Below the pieces are notes generated by a model, which worked only from the letters and a program-made list of their open reading frames with translations, made no database searches and was not told the DNA's origin. Positions 1 through 10,669 of a DNA stretch of 64,000 nucleotides are shown here, piece after piece. Origin of the DNA: Neospora caninum Liverpool (lineage: Eukaryota > Apicomplexa > Conoidasida > Eucoccidiorida > Sarcocystidae); the NCBI RefSeq assembly GCF_000208865.1, contig NC_018396.1, positions 2,628,630 to 2,692,629 of the forward strand, in the 5' to 3' direction. Both the position numbers and the translations under genes were made by a program. Numbering within the stretch: position 1 is the first letter of the stretch; each line of letters begins with the position of its first letter.

Positions 1-92
1 GGTTGTCAACTAGTGGCGAATTGCCGTAAGTGCGAACTCCCCGAAATTAGTGTGGCCACACAACCTCGCAGGAATCTGATGTGCACGCAGGT

Positions 93-1288
93 TCACGAAC
101 GCGCTTCAAAGGAACCTGCGAGCAGCCCTACCAAGGCGGCTGCCCCTGCAATTGTTGCAGCCATCTGACCCAATGGCGAAACAGGGCTTCCTGACCTCAC
201 AATCACATTGCAACTCAAGGTGGTACGAGCTGTTTCTGATTCTCTCTTTCCTCCACCTTTCAGCGCAGGTTTGGTTGCTTCAGAATTTGCCTCCTTGTAG
301 ACACAACCCACACGAAATCGCTGCTCTGACTCCGGGAAGTCCGTCTGCGGGATGGTCAGCGTGGCCGAATTACTATCCGCTCCCTTTGACCACCAGCTGG
401 TCGAGAACATAGGAAGGATGCCCTCAAACTTCTTCTCTTCGCAGCTGTCCACTTCTCCCTCAGGATCGCAGTACTGGGTTGCATAGGATTCAGGATTGAG
501 GGATCCCTCGGAACCACACTGAATAGTGAGGGTGTTCTTCTCTGTTGTCATCTCAACCTTCAGCGGCTCAGGGTTGCTGTCCTTGCCGTAGGCGCAGATG
601 ACGACGTTATTGTCCGTAACAGACGAAGGTCTCGCTTTGACATTCACGTCGACTTTGCACTCTGCCGATGGCAACAGCGAAACCTTTCGATCATTGTTTT
701 TGTCACATCCTACGAAGAATGCCTTGTCGCTAAATGGAAGGTCTGTCTCCTGTAGCTCCAAGGTCCTCTCCTTACCGTTGGTTTGTTTCTCCTCAGTTGC
801 CTGGGAAGTGTTCTTCCACTCGATACTGCGGTTGGACCCCAGGAGTGATTCCAGGGTGATCTGCTTGCCGTTCCCTGTACCCTGCGTATCAGTTTTGCAG
901 CTTTTTACTGAGGGCTCCTGAACAGTCGCGGAACAGACCTTCGTCATCTCTTGGGGAATTGCAACGTAGTCTGTACCTGAACACTTCAACGTAACGGTCA
1001 AATTGTCTTTCGACAGTGTCAAAGCTGTAACCTTTTCGGCACTGCCTCTTCCTCCACCAGTTGCCGACAAGGTACATGTGGCGATCTGTCCGTTGAATTC
1101 TGGTCCTGTCTGAGTAGCCCCGCCCAGATCTCTTTGGAGATTTCGCTGCAGAGTTCCTTCCCGAAATAATCTGCCGCAACTTTCCCGCCAGAGAGCAATA
1201 AAACTCCACCCATGCACACCGCCATCAGCTTGCGGGCCCTCGACTTCAACCCTCCGCGCCGCTGCTCCATTCTCACAGACTTCGCCAT
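93..1288 (-). pseudogene. SRS-family surface antigen, copy 1, frameshifted after the signal peptide
   Basis: This is a paralogue of the two-domain SRS (SAG1-related) surface antigens that follow. The family consists of GPI-anchored adhesins and antigens of coccidian zoites. The start shared by all copies (MAKSVRMEQRRGG) is at 1288. It opens a basic N-terminus and a hydrophobic signal segment, but the frame then breaks near 1160-1166. The intact copies read ADYLREGT there; here one base is missing, so the signal peptide frame continues into unrelated sequence while REGTLQRNLQ and both SRS domains sit in another frame. The span of 1196 nt is 3n+2, as expected for one lost base from a 398-codon gene. 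Both domains keep their six cysteines and are otherwise open to the stop at 93. The tail ends GLLAGSFEARS, longer than the GLLVGSL of its neighbours. It may be a recent pseudogene, a sequencing error, or a gene with a small undetected intron. Confidence 0.8.
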
Positions 1289-1388
1289 TGTGGAGAACCT
1301 CATGCAACTTGATGAGTCTTTCAAATTGAGAGCCAGCAGGAGAAGCTCATAAAGCAGTTTTGAAACAAATATTTTCATAAGTCCCCAC

Positions 1389-1442
1389 TTTTTATAGGGT
1401 ATCTGTCGCATGCCAAAGTCTGACGCTTCCCTCTCAGCACAG
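1389..1442 (-). promoter_or_regulatory. Conserved upstream block with TATA-like core, SRS copy 1
   Basis: Read on the minus strand, this block holds TATAAAAA (1389-1396), followed upstream by ATGCGACAG and a GC-rich stretch. It lies 101 bp before the start codon. The same block stands at nearly the same distance before SRS copies 2 to 5, which argues for a core promoter. Function is inferred from position and conservation only. Confidence 0.5.
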
Positions 1443-2961
1443 CTCGCCGTCTGCAAAAACACCCGGGGCTAGTCGATTGGCGGTGCGGACGCGTGCCCGG
1501 ATGAATACCCCCCTGGGCGTCCCGCCACAGAGCGTTTTAGAGTCGAGAGTGCACACAGTTTCTGCTGCTACCAGGGATGGAAGACTGGAAAGCATGCAGA
1601 ACGGTTATGGCTAACGTCTCTTTTCAACTCATTTACTTGTCGACAATTCCGTAAAAGTCTGTGGGGTGAGGAGGAGAGGTTTCGTGATGTGAATTCTCGA
1701 CCAGGTATCGAGGGGTGTTTCATCTGCCTTTTTCATACTGCTTTTGCCCATGATTAAAAAACGGGTTGGAATTGACAGTGTCTTACGAAACCAAGTCCCT
1801 GAACGCTGTTGTGAAGACGACTTCTTCCCCTTAGGCGTAGTATGAAAGGAGTGCTGAGAATCATTTGACACGTTCTGTTGTTGACAGAGAAACAAATCAT
1901 CTGCCTTGGCCTCCCTGGAAATGTGGAAGTATGTGACCACTGAAACACTCCAAACTTCATGACGCTTAAGCGCCTGCCTACATGGTGTGCTAAGAAAAGT
2001 CGGTCAAATCTCCACCTCACAAACAAGTCTGCATAAAATGTTTGTGAATCAGGTGCTGTGAGCGATGAGAGACAGCAGAAGATACGCTGAAGAACGGGAT
2101 TTTATACAGACACCCCCGATGAGGGGTCGACAGCCGACTCGAAGTTCACGGTAAACCTGCTATTCTGCAGGAACTGGGGCAAATTGATGACAGACTGTTT
2201 CAACCAGTGCACCTAGGAAGCGAATCTCCCGGATGGAACATTGCACACTTATTCGGACTTACGCGGAAAACGGGGGATGTGCACGAGCGTGTGTCGTGGT
2301 ATGTTGCCATGAGAGTGGCGCACACCCCTCGCACTTTGGCGTAAGGCCCAGAAGCAGATACAACGTTGACGACGCCGAACCGCCGGCGTACGTGCTGCCC
2401 CAAGAAGCAGTTCGACAAATCCCCACAACACAAACAACTCTGCACCAGACGCCTCTAGGGTAGCCACTGTGTGTGACAGTACACAGTAGAATATACCCGG
2501 ATGAACGGGCTTTTCGAGTGACAGACACTGTGAGAGGTCGACGCGAAACTACAACGATAAAGATGTTATTCTCCTGTTACTGGCACAAATTAATAACCAA
2601 TGATCTTAAGGACGGCCTCTAGTCATTCCTCGTGCCCCGGTGTGCTGCCATGAGAGTGTCGTATACCGCTCACACCTTGGCGTAAGGCACCGAAACGGAT
2701 ACATGTCTCCATTCACACGCATATTAGTGTGCGGCACGTGGCCCGAGACGGGGAATCATAGAAACATCTCGATTTGCAGAGGACTTTGCTGTCGAGAGGC
2801 AAGAGTGCATGGTTATTCGGAAAAGGGAGAAGACCGTCTGAGAAATACGCCTGGAGACCATAAATAAAATGAGCCTGCTCAAACTCTACATGGCTGCCAG
2901 TAAATCAAGATAACAGCCACGAACCGTGAAAGCCAGAGATGAGCCAACACGCTTACACTGA
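1443..2961. other. SRS spacer 1 (mosaic of both spacer types)
   Basis: There is no convincing gene here. Sequence from about 1880 to 2240 matches the type-2 spacer seen at about 14985-15365 and at about 7370. From about 2365 it switches to type-1 sequence, with GACGCCGAACCGCCGG and CACCAGACGCCTCTAGGG, also found at about 4840, 9960 and 12530. Carrying parts of both types explains why the distance from copy 1 to copy 2 is about 2.86 kb instead of about 2.55 kb. Its last part (2780-2961) belongs to a duplication shared with 13023-13204. Confidence 0.6.
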
Positions 2962-3232
2962 TTACAAGGACCCAACGACCAGTCCTGTCATCGTGGCTGC
3001 ACCAGCGAGTGTAGCTACCAGTTGACCCGATGACGAATTAGCGCTTCCTGACCTCACAGTCACAATCACATTGCAGTTCGACGTAGTAGCAGCTGCATGT
3101 GCTTCTCCCGTTTTTGCACCCTTCGCCGCGGGTTTGGGACCACCAGAAGTCTCATTTTTGTAGACACAACCCACCCGGAATTGCTGTTCGGATTCAGGAA
3201 AGTCCGTCTGCGGGATGGTCAGCGTGGCGGAT
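2780..3232. repeat. Duplicated segment, partner 13023-13475
   Basis: About 450 bp appear identical by eye to 13023-13475 (constant offset of 10,243). The segment covers the 3' flank and the last part of SRS copy 2, so copies 2 and 6 share their C-terminal tail (KNETSGGPKPAAKGAKTG onwards) and 3' UTR. Identity stops inside the second domain, where one copy reads CTACTATTGTC and the other CGACTGTCGTC. This is typical of recent gene conversion or unequal crossing-over. Confidence 0.8.
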
Positions 3233-4149
3233 CTACTATTGTCTCCCTTTGACCACCAGCTGGCCGCAAACGTAGGCAAAATATCCTCGAACGTCTTCAG
3301 AGTGCAGTTCTCCAACTCTCCCTGGAGATCGCAGTACTGGGTTGCATAGGATTCAGGATTGAGGGATCCCTCGGAACCACACTGAATAGTGAGGGTGTTG
3401 TTTTCTGTTGTCATCTCAACCTTCAGGGGCTCAGGGTTGCTGTCCTTGCCGTATGCGCAGGTGACGACGTTATTGTCCGTAACAGACGAAGGTCTCGCTT
3501 TGACATTCACGTCGACTTTGCAGTCTACCGCAGCCTTTCCCTCTAGGCTTAGTAGTTGGTGTGCTTCATTTTTGTCGCAGCCGACGAAGAAGGCTTTGTC
3601 GCTAAGTGGAAGGTCTGCCTCTTGTAGCTCCAAGGTCCACTCCTCGCCGTTGTTCTGCTCTTCGAGTGTTTGAGTTGTTTTTCTCCACTCGATACTGCGG
3701 CTGGACCCCAGGAGAGATTCCAGCGTGACCTGAACCGTGCCATCCTCATGAGACTTGCATTTTGCCACAGTCTGCCCCTCACCCGCAGAACAGACTTTCT
3801 TCATCCCTTTGGGAACCGCCTCGTTGTTTTCACCAGAACACACCAATGTAGCGGTTAAAATGCCTTTCGACAGTGTCAGAGCGGTAGCAGCATCATCGCC
3901 ATTTCTTGTTCCACCACCCCCTGGTGACAAGGTGCATGTGGCGACTTGCCCGCTGAATACTGGTTCAGTCTGGGTCGACCCACCCTCTTCTGCTTGCAAA
4001 TTGCGCCGCAGAGTTCCTTCACGCAAATAATCTGCCACAGCATGCCCGCCAGAGAGCAACAAAACTCCACCCATGCACAATGCCATCAACTTGCGGGCTC
4101 TCGACCTGAACCCTCCAAGTCGTCGATTCATTCTCGCAGCCCTCGCCAT
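2962..4149 (-). CDS. SRS-family GPI-anchored surface antigen, copy 2
   Basis: A 395-residue single-exon protein. It has a basic N-terminus (about 1-20), a hydrophobic signal segment (about 21-36, probable cleavage near VADY) and two SRS domains. Domain 1 has cysteines at about 72, 104, 120, 131, 191 and 210; domain 2 at about 231, 257, 273, 282, 328 and 359, so 6+6 as expected for three disulfides each. The tail is Ser- and Gly-rich then hydrophobic (ATLAGAATMTGLVVGSL), a GPI-attachment signal. The linker KARPSSVTDNNVV and the start of domain 2 are almost invariant among copies. SRS proteins coat the parasite and take part in attachment and immune interaction; the specific ligand here is unknown. 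The start was chosen because MARAARM aligns with MAK/MAR in every copy and has the promoter block 100 bp upstream. Which named SRS it corresponds to is not clear. Confidence 0.93.
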   Translation of the reverse strand: MARAARMNRRLGGFRSRARKLMALCMGGVLLLSGGHAVADYLREGTLRRNLQAEEGGSTQTEPVFSGQVATCTLSPGGGGTRNGDDAATALTLSKGILTATLVCSGENNEAVPKGMKKVCSAGEGQTVAKCKSHEDGTVQVTLESLLGSSRSIEWRKTTQTLEEQNNGEEWTLELQEADLPLSDKAFFVGCDKNEAHQLLSLEGKAAVDCKVDVNVKARPSSVTDNNVVTCAYGKDSNPEPLKVEMTTENNTLTIQCGSEGSLNPESYATQYCDLQGELENCTLKTFEDILPTFAASWWSKGDNSRSATLTIPQTDFPESEQQFRVGCVYKNETSGGPKPAAKGAKTGEAHAAATTSNCNVIVTVRSGSANSSSGQLVATLAGAATMTGLVVGSL

Positions 4150-4248
4150 AGTTTAAACCTCATGCGAATTGATGACCCTTCCAAATGGACAGACGATACG
4201 AGAAGCCACGTGAACGGGGTTTAAACAGTCATTTTCATAAGTCTCTAC

Positions 4249-4302
4249 TTTTTATAGGGCATCTGTCGCATGCCATAGTCGGACGCTCCCTCTCAGCACA
4301 GC
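4249..4302 (-). promoter_or_regulatory. Conserved upstream block with TATA-like core, SRS copy 2
   Basis: The minus strand reads CCCTATAAAAAGTAG (core 4249-4256), exactly 100 bp before the start codon. The GCATGCGACAG and CTGTGCTGAGAGGGA elements lie further upstream, as in copies 1 and 3. Confidence 0.5.
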
Positions 4303-5537
4303 TCACCGTCTGCAAAAATACCTGGGGCGAGTCGATTGGCGGTGCGGACGCGTGCCGGGATGAAGGCCCCGCTGGGCGTGCCGCCAGAGTGCGGTTTAGA
4401 GTCGGAGGGTACGCTGTTTCTGCTGCTACCAGGGATGGAAGACTGGAAAGCATGCAGAATGGTTCTGCCTAATGTTTCTCTTCAACTCATTTACTTGTCG
4501 ACGATTCTGGCGAAGGGCTGTGGGGTGAGGAGGAGAGGTTCCGTGAAGCGAATTGCCCCGATATCAATGGGGGTGCTCATCTGCCTCTTTCACACTGCTT
4601 GTTGCGGGTCCTTTTGCCCTTGATTAAAAGACGGGATGGACCTGACAGTGCCCCAGAAACCCAAGAAGTGTTTCCCCCTGGAAACCATTGTGAAGACGAC
4701 ATCGTCTTCACAGCGGCGATATTAAATGAGTGCAGAGAATCATTTGGTCCGTTTTCTCGTCCACATGAACATCAAAAGCGCTTTCCTGACCCCCTGGAAA
4801 TGTTCAAGTACGTGGCGACTGAAACAGTCCTACGTTCACTACGCCGAACCACCGGCTTACGCGCCGCAGCAAGAAACAGTTCCACAAATCCTCACAAAAC
4901 AAACAACTCTGCACCAGACGCCTCTAGGGTAGCCACTGTATGTGACGGTAGACAGTCTAATATACGGGGATGAACAGGCTTTTTGAGTGACACACATTGT
5001 GAGAGGCCGATGCGAAAGTACAACCATAAGATGTTACTGTCAAGTTACTGTGACAAATTAATAACCATTTATCTTAAGGACGGCGTCTAGTCATTCCCCT
5101 CATCAAAACGCTGTGGAAGTCCTCGAAGGAACATTGCACACTTCTTTTCAGCGCAAACGGAACATCAAGCCTGGGCATGAGCACGTGACCCGGTGTGCTG
5201 CCATGAGAGTGTCGTATACCGCTCACACCTTGGCGGAAGACACAGAAACGGATACATGTCTCCATGCACTCGCACATTAGTCCTGCGGCACGTGGCCCCA
5301 TGACAGCGAATTTTAGAAACGTATCGATGTGTACAGGAATTTGTCGGAGACGGGCAAGAGTGCATGGGTTATTCGGAGAAGGAAGAAAACCGTCTGAGAA
5401 ATACGCCTGGAGACCATAAATAAAATGAGCCTGCTCAAACTCTACATGGCTGCCAGTAAATCAAGATAACAGCCACGAACCGTGAAATCTCGATATACAT
5501 ACATATATTTATATATAACCTGGAACGGTTACACTGA
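4303..5537. other. SRS spacer 2 (type 1)
   Basis: No gene is seen. It holds the type-1 spacer unit (about 4600-4990), a TAATAACC..CTTAAGGACGG element near 5065-5090, and the left part of the 5018-5836 duplication. A short TA-rich run (about 5490-5517) precedes the 3' end of copy 3. The 3' flank element near 5400-5490 is shared with copies 2, 5 and 6. Confidence 0.6.
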
Positions 5538-5836
5538 TTACAAGGACCCGACGAGGAGTCCTGTCAACCCGGCTGTACCAGCGATTGCAGCTGCCATTTG
5601 AGCAGACGACGAAGCAGAGTTTCCCGACCTGACAGTCACAATCACATTGCAATTCGATGTAGTAGCGACTGGTTGTGAACTTCCAGTTTTGCTGCTTTCC
5701 TCGGTAAGAGGGGGTTGCTCGGTGTTTGCCGGTTTGTGGACGCATCCCAAACGGAATTGGTGTTCGGATTCTGGAAAGTCCGTCTCCGGGATTGTCAATG
5801 TGGCGGATCTACTATCGTCTGCCTTTGACCACCAGC
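5018..5836. repeat. Duplicated segment, partner 10150-10968
   Basis: About 820 bp match 10150-10968 almost base for base (constant offset of 5,132; I see only a handful of differences). The segment spans spacer sequence, the 3' flank and the last third of domain 2 of copy 3, giving copies 3 and 5 the same tail (LGCVHKPANTEQP). Divergence resumes where one copy reads TTGCAAATGTAGGCAA and the other TTGCATATGTAGAAAA. Confidence 0.8.
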
Positions 5837-6725
5837 TGGTTGCAAATGTAGGCAAAATATCTTCAAACTTCTTCAGCGTGCAGTTCTCCAACTCTCCCTG
5901 GAGATCGCAGTACTGGGTTGCATAGGATTCAGGATTCAGAGATCCCTCGGAGCCACATTGAATAGTGAGGGTGTTCCTCTCTGTTGTCATCTCAACCTTC
6001 AGGGGCTCAGGGTTGCTGTCCTTGCCGTATGCGCAGGCGACGACATTATTGTCGGCAACGGAAGACGGTCTCGCTTTGACAACCACGTCAACTTTACAAT
6101 CTGTGATGGGTGACGGCGCAGGATTGTCGGCAGTTTTCTTGTCGCAGCCTACGAAGAAGGCTTTGTCGCTAAATGGAAGGTCTGCCTCTTGTAGCTCCAA
6201 GGTCCATACTTCGCCGGTGTTTTGGACCCCAGTTGTCAGAGTTTTTTTCCACTCGATACTGCGGCTGGACCCCAGGAGTGCTGGCAGCGTGATCTGCTTG
6301 CCGTTCCCTGTATCCTGCAGATCAGTTTTGCAGTTTTTTACTGAGGGGTCCTGAACAGTAGCGGCACATACCTTCGTCATCTTTTGGGGAATTGCAACGT
6401 AGTCTGTACCTGAACACTTCAATGTAGCGGTCAAATTATCTTTCGACAGTGTCAGGGCGCTAGTAGCATCGTCGGCCGTGCTTCTTCCAACACCTCCTGT
6501 TGGCAAGGTACAAGTGGCGACTTGCCCGCTGAATACTGGTTCAGTCTGGGTAGCCGCTTCTGGCTCCTGATCTAAATTTCGCTGCAGTGTTCCTTCACGC
6601 AAATATTCTGACCCAGCATGCCCGCCAGAGAGCAACAAGACTCCACCCATGCACAATGCCATCAACTTGCGGGCCCTCGACTTTAACCCTCCGCGCCGCT
6701 GCTCCATTGTCACAGACTTCGCCAT
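5538..6725 (-). CDS. SRS-family GPI-anchored surface antigen, copy 3
   Basis: A 395-residue two-domain SRS protein with the family layout: basic leader MAKSVTMEQRRGG, signal segment (ALCMGGVLLLSGG), domain 1 from VATCTLP, linker KARPSSVADNNVV, domain 2 from VACAYGKDSNPEP, and a GPI-type tail ending TAGLTGLLVGSL. All twelve domain cysteines are present. The start at 6725 aligns with the other copies; an in-frame ATG five codons upstream (MRFFTMAKS, 6740) is possible. Part of domain 2 (plus-strand 5811-5965) is identical to copy 4, and the 3' third is identical to copy 5, so the gene looks like a conversion mosaic. Role as for the family: surface coat, attachment, antigen. Confidence 0.93.
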   Translation of the reverse strand: MAKSVTMEQRRGGLKSRARKLMALCMGGVLLLSGGHAGSEYLREGTLQRNLDQEPEAATQTEPVFSGQVATCTLPTGGVGRSTADDATSALTLSKDNLTATLKCSGTDYVAIPQKMTKVCAATVQDPSVKNCKTDLQDTGNGKQITLPALLGSSRSIEWKKTLTTGVQNTGEVWTLELQEADLPFSDKAFFVGCDKKTADNPAPSPITDCKVDVVVKARPSSVADNNVVACAYGKDSNPEPLKVEMTTERNTLTIQCGSEGSLNPESYATQYCDLQGELENCTLKKFEDILPTFATSWWSKADDSRSATLTIPETDFPESEHQFRLGCVHKPANTEQPPLTEESSKTGSSQPVATTSNCNVIVTVRSGNSASSSAQMAAAIAGTAGLTGLLVGSL

Positions 6726-6825
6726 TGTGAAGAACCTCATGCAAATTGACGAGTCTTCCAAAGAGGCAGCCAACACGAGAAGCTCGTAAAGCAGTTTTGA
6801 AACAAATATTTTCGTAAGTCCTCAC

Positions 6826-6880
6826 TTTTTATAGGGCATCTGTCGCATGCCAAAGTCTGACGCTTCCCTCTCAGCACAGC
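6826..6880 (-). promoter_or_regulatory. Conserved upstream block with TATA-like core, SRS copy 3
   Basis: The minus-strand TATAAAAA core lies at 6826-6833, 101 bp before the chosen start, with GGCATGCGACAG upstream. The block is nearly the same sequence as in copy 1. Confidence 0.5.
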
Positions 6881-8101
6881 TCGCCGTCTGCAAAAATACC
6901 CGGGGCGAGTCGATTGGCGTTGCGGACGCGTGCCGCGATGAAGGCCCCCTGGGCGTCCCGCCTCAACGCGTTTTGAGTCGAGAGTGCGCACAGTTTCTGC
7001 TGCTACCAGGGATGCAGGACCGAAAAGAAGGCAGAACGATTCTGTCTAATGTTTCTTTTCAACTCATTTACTTGTCGACGATTCTGGCGAACGGCTTGAT
7101 GGAAGGGGGGAGTTCAGTGAAGCGATGTCTCGCCCAGATACCGACGGGTGATTCATGTGGGCCTTTTGAGACTCCTTGTTGGGGGTCCTTTTGCCCATGA
7201 TTAAAAAACGGGATGGACCTGACAGTGCCCTAGAAACCCCATATGCGTATTTGCCTGAACGCCATTGTGCTGACGACATCGTCTCCTTAGCGGCGGTGTC
7301 AATGGAGTGCAGAAAATCATTCCATCGTTCTGTCGTCGGCAGAGAACCTAATCGTCTGACCTACCCCCACTGGAAATGTGGAAGTATGTGGCCACTGAAA
7401 CAACCCTAGCTTCATGACGCTTAAGCGCCTACCTGCGCTGCGCCGCAAGAAGCAGTTCGACAACGCCCTACGTCACAAGCAACTCTGTACCAGACTGTCT
7501 AGTGCAGCCACTGTGGGTGACCGGCGACAGTGACGATAAAATACGGTGCAGAGAAGAATGGTTTTTGTGGTGACAGCCCTGTCCAGAGGTCGACACCAAA
7601 ACACATGCAACACCTATTCTCCAGGCAGTGAGACAAGTTGGCGAGTGATTGATTCAAGCATTTCCTCCAGTCCTTTTCTCCACATAAAGAGGCTGTGAAT
7701 CTCCCAGATGGATTTGCACATTTATTTCCCACATACACGAAACACTGGGACTGGGTATGAGTACATGCCCCCATCTACTGACATGAAAAGTTATGTTCCC
7801 CTCACACCGCCGCGTAAAACACAGAAACGGATAGATGTTTACAAATTTGCACGCACATTTGCCCTGCGGCACGTGGCCCAACGCAGGCGAATTTAACAAA
7901 CGTATCGATGCACAGGACTTTGCTGTGGAAGGGCGAGAGACACGGGGTCTTCGCAAAAAGAAGAAAGACATCTCAGAGTTATATCTGAACAGGACTGTCA
8001 CACAAGGAAGCCTGCATCACATACTGCAGAACCGCTGAGAACGAAACGGCACCCACAAGCAAGTGGTAAGGGCTCCATATGCCAATACTTTGTTACACTA
8101 G
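6881..8101. other. SRS spacer 3 (type 2)
   Basis: No gene is seen. The middle (about 7370-7440) carries the type-2 element with GACGCTTAAGCGCCT, also found at about 1960 and 15075. It then diverges from other spacers through about 7500-8050, and I recognise nothing else in that part. Confidence 0.55.
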
Positions 8102-9286
8102 TTACAAGGACCCGACGAGGAGTCCTGTCATCGCGGCTGCACCAGCGATGGTAGGTACCAGTTGACCTGACGACGAAGCAAAGCTTCCTGACTTCACAGT
8201 CACAATCACATTGCAATTCGAGGTAGTGGCATCTGCCTGTGATTCTACCGTTTTCGCACCCTTCGCCCGGGGTTCGGGTCCATCAGAGATATCATCCTTG
8301 TAGACACAACCCACCCGGAATTGCTGTTCGGATTCAGGAAAGTCCGTCTCCGGGATGGTCAATGTGGCGGATCTACTATCGTCTGCCTTTGACCACCAGC
8401 TGGTTGCAAATGTAGGCAAAATATCTTCAAACTTCTTCAGCGTGCAGTTCTCCAACTCTCCCTGGAGATCGCAGTACTGGGTTGCATAGGATTCAGGATT
8501 CAGAGATCCCTCGGAGCCACACTGAATAGTGAGGGTGTTGTTTTCTGTTGTCATCTCAACCTTCAGGGGCTCAGGGTTGCTGTCCTTTCCGTAGGCGCAG
8601 GTGACGACGTTATTGTCCGCAAGAGACGAAGGTCTCGCTTTGACAACCACGTCGACTTTGCATGCTCCCGCAGCCTGTTGGGGCTTTGGGTCGGTTTGGT
8701 CACAACCGACGAAGAAGGTTTTGTCGGTAAGAGGAAGGTCTGTCTCCTGTAGCTGCAATGTCCACTCCTCGCCCTCCTTTGCTTGGTCGGGAGTAGGAGA
8801 GGTTTTGTTCCACACAATGCGCCGGCTTGACCCCAGTAGTGATTCCAGCTGGACCTGCTTGCCGTTCCCTGTACCCTGCGTATCATTTTTGCAGCCTGCG
8901 ACCGTGGGATCCTGAACAGTCGCGGAACAGACTTTCTGCATCAATTTGGGAATTGCCACGTAGTCTTTACCTGAACACTTCAATGTAGCGGTCAAATTAT
9001 CTTTCGACAGTGTCAGGGCGCTAGTAGCATTGTCGCCAGTGCTTGCTCCAACACCTACTGTTGGCAAGGTACAAGTGGCGACTTGCCCGCTCAATACTGG
9101 TTCAGTCTGGGTTTCCGCTTCTGGCTCCGGTTCTAAATCTCGCTGCAGAGTTCCTTCACGCAAATAATCTGCCCCAGCATGCCCCCCAGAGAGCAACAAA
9201 ACTCCACCGATGCACAATGCCATCAACTTGCGGGCCCTCGACCTGAACCCTCCGCGCCGTTGATCCATTCTCGCAGCCTTCGCCAT
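8102..9286 (-). CDS. SRS-family GPI-anchored surface antigen, copy 4
   Basis: A 394-residue two-domain SRS protein: leader MAKAARMDQRRGG, signal segment (ALCIGGVLLLSGG), domain 1 with six cysteines from VATCTLP to GACKVDV, linker KARPSSLADNNVV, domain 2 with six cysteines, and a tail ending GAAAMTGLLVGSL. The reading frame is open further upstream, but the family-conserved ATG at 9286 has the promoter block 104 bp before it. Domain 1 shares blocks with copy 3 (SGQVATCTLP, ATSALTLSKDNLTATLKC), while its 3' tail resembles copies 2 and 6, again a mosaic. Surface-coat role inferred from the family. Confidence 0.93.
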   Translation of the reverse strand: MAKAARMDQRRGGFRSRARKLMALCIGGVLLLSGGHAGADYLREGTLQRDLEPEPEAETQTEPVLSGQVATCTLPTVGVGASTGDNATSALTLSKDNLTATLKCSGKDYVAIPKLMQKVCSATVQDPTVAGCKNDTQGTGNGKQVQLESLLGSSRRIVWNKTSPTPDQAKEGEEWTLQLQETDLPLTDKTFFVGCDQTDPKPQQAAGACKVDVVVKARPSSLADNNVVTCAYGKDSNPEPLKVEMTTENNTLTIQCGSEGSLNPESYATQYCDLQGELENCTLKKFEDILPTFATSWWSKADDSRSATLTIPETDFPESEQQFRVGCVYKDDISDGPEPRAKGAKTVESQADATTSNCNVIVTVKSGSFASSSGQLVPTIAGAAAMTGLLVGSL

Positions 9287-9389
9287 TGTGGAGAATCCCA
9301 AGACAAAGTGAGGAGCATTCAGAATGGACAGACAATACGAGGAGCCACTCAACGGAGATTTTTACAAAAATATTTTTATGTGTCCCTTC

Positions 9390-9440
9390 TTTTTATAGGG
9401 CACTGTCGCATGCCAAAGGCGGACACTCCCCCTCAGCAAA
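9390..9440 (-). promoter_or_regulatory. Conserved upstream block with TATA-like core, SRS copy 4
   Basis: The minus-strand TATAAAAA core is at 9390-9397, 104 bp before the start. The following GGCATGCGACAG element is kept with one base lost between the two parts. Confidence 0.5.
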
Positions 9441-10669
9441 TAGCAGGGGCTAGTCGATCGGCTGTGCGGACGCGTGCCCGGATGAAGGCCCCCTGAGCGT
9501 CCCGCCAAAATGAGTTTGAAGTCGAGAGTGCACACACTTTGTGCTGCTACCGGGGATGGAGGACCGAAAATACGCCAGAATGGTTCTGCCCCACGGATTT
9601 GTTCAACGCATTTATTTCTCGCCGGTTCTGGAAAGGCTGTGGGGTGAGGAGGAGAGGTTTCGTGAAGCGCAGCCTCGCTCAGGTATCGAGGGGCACAGTT
9701 TCATCTGCCTCTTTCACACTGCTTGTTGCGGGTCCTTTTGCTCATGGTTAAAAAAACGGGATGGACCTGAAGGTGACCTAGAAACCCAAAAATCGTTTTC
9801 CCCTGGAAACCATTGTGAAGACGACATCGTCTTCTTAGCGGCGGTATCAAATGAGTGCACAGAATCATTGGGTCAGTTCTCTCCTCGACATGACCATCAC
9901 AAGTGCTTCCCTGACCCCCTGGAAATGTTCAAGTACGTGGCGACTGAGGCAGTCCTACCTTCACGACGCCGAACCACCGGCTTGCGCGCCGCAGCAAGAA
10001 ACAGTTCGACAAATCCTCACAACACGAAAAAATCTGCACCAGGCGCCTCTAGGGTAGCCACTGTGTGTGACGGTAGACAGTAGAAGATACCCGGATGAAC
10101 GGGCTTTTTGAGCGACAGACTCGCTGAGTGGTCGACGCGAAGTACAAAAGTACAACCATAAGATGTTACTGTCAAGTTACTGTGACAAATTAATAACCAT
10201 TTATCTTAAGGACGACATCTAGTCATTCCCCTCATCAAAACGCTGTGGAAGTCCCCGAAGGAACATTGCACACTTCTTTTCAGCGCAAACGGAACATCAA
10301 GCCTGGGCATGAGCACGTGACCCGGTGTGCTGCCATGAGAGTGTCGTATACCGCTCACACCTTGGCGGAAGACACAGAAACGGATACATGTCTCCATGCA
10401 CTCGCACATTAGTCCTGCGGCACGTGGCCCCATGACAGCGAATTTTAGAAACGTATCGATGTGTACAGGAATTTGTCGGAGACGGGCAAGAGTGCATGGG
10501 TTATTCGGAGAAGGAAGAAAACCGTCTGAGAAATACGCCTGGAGACCATAAATAAAATGAGCCTGCTCAAACTCTACATGGCTGCCAGTAAATCAAGATA
10601 ACAGCCACGAACCGTGAAATCTCGATATACATACATATATTTATATATAACCTGGAACGGTTACACTGA
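9441..10669. other. SRS spacer 4 (type 1)
   Basis: No gene is seen. Type-1 spacer sequence (about 9730-10100) closely matches spacers 2 and 5. The right part from 10150 belongs to the large duplication shared with 5018-5836. Confidence 0.6.
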
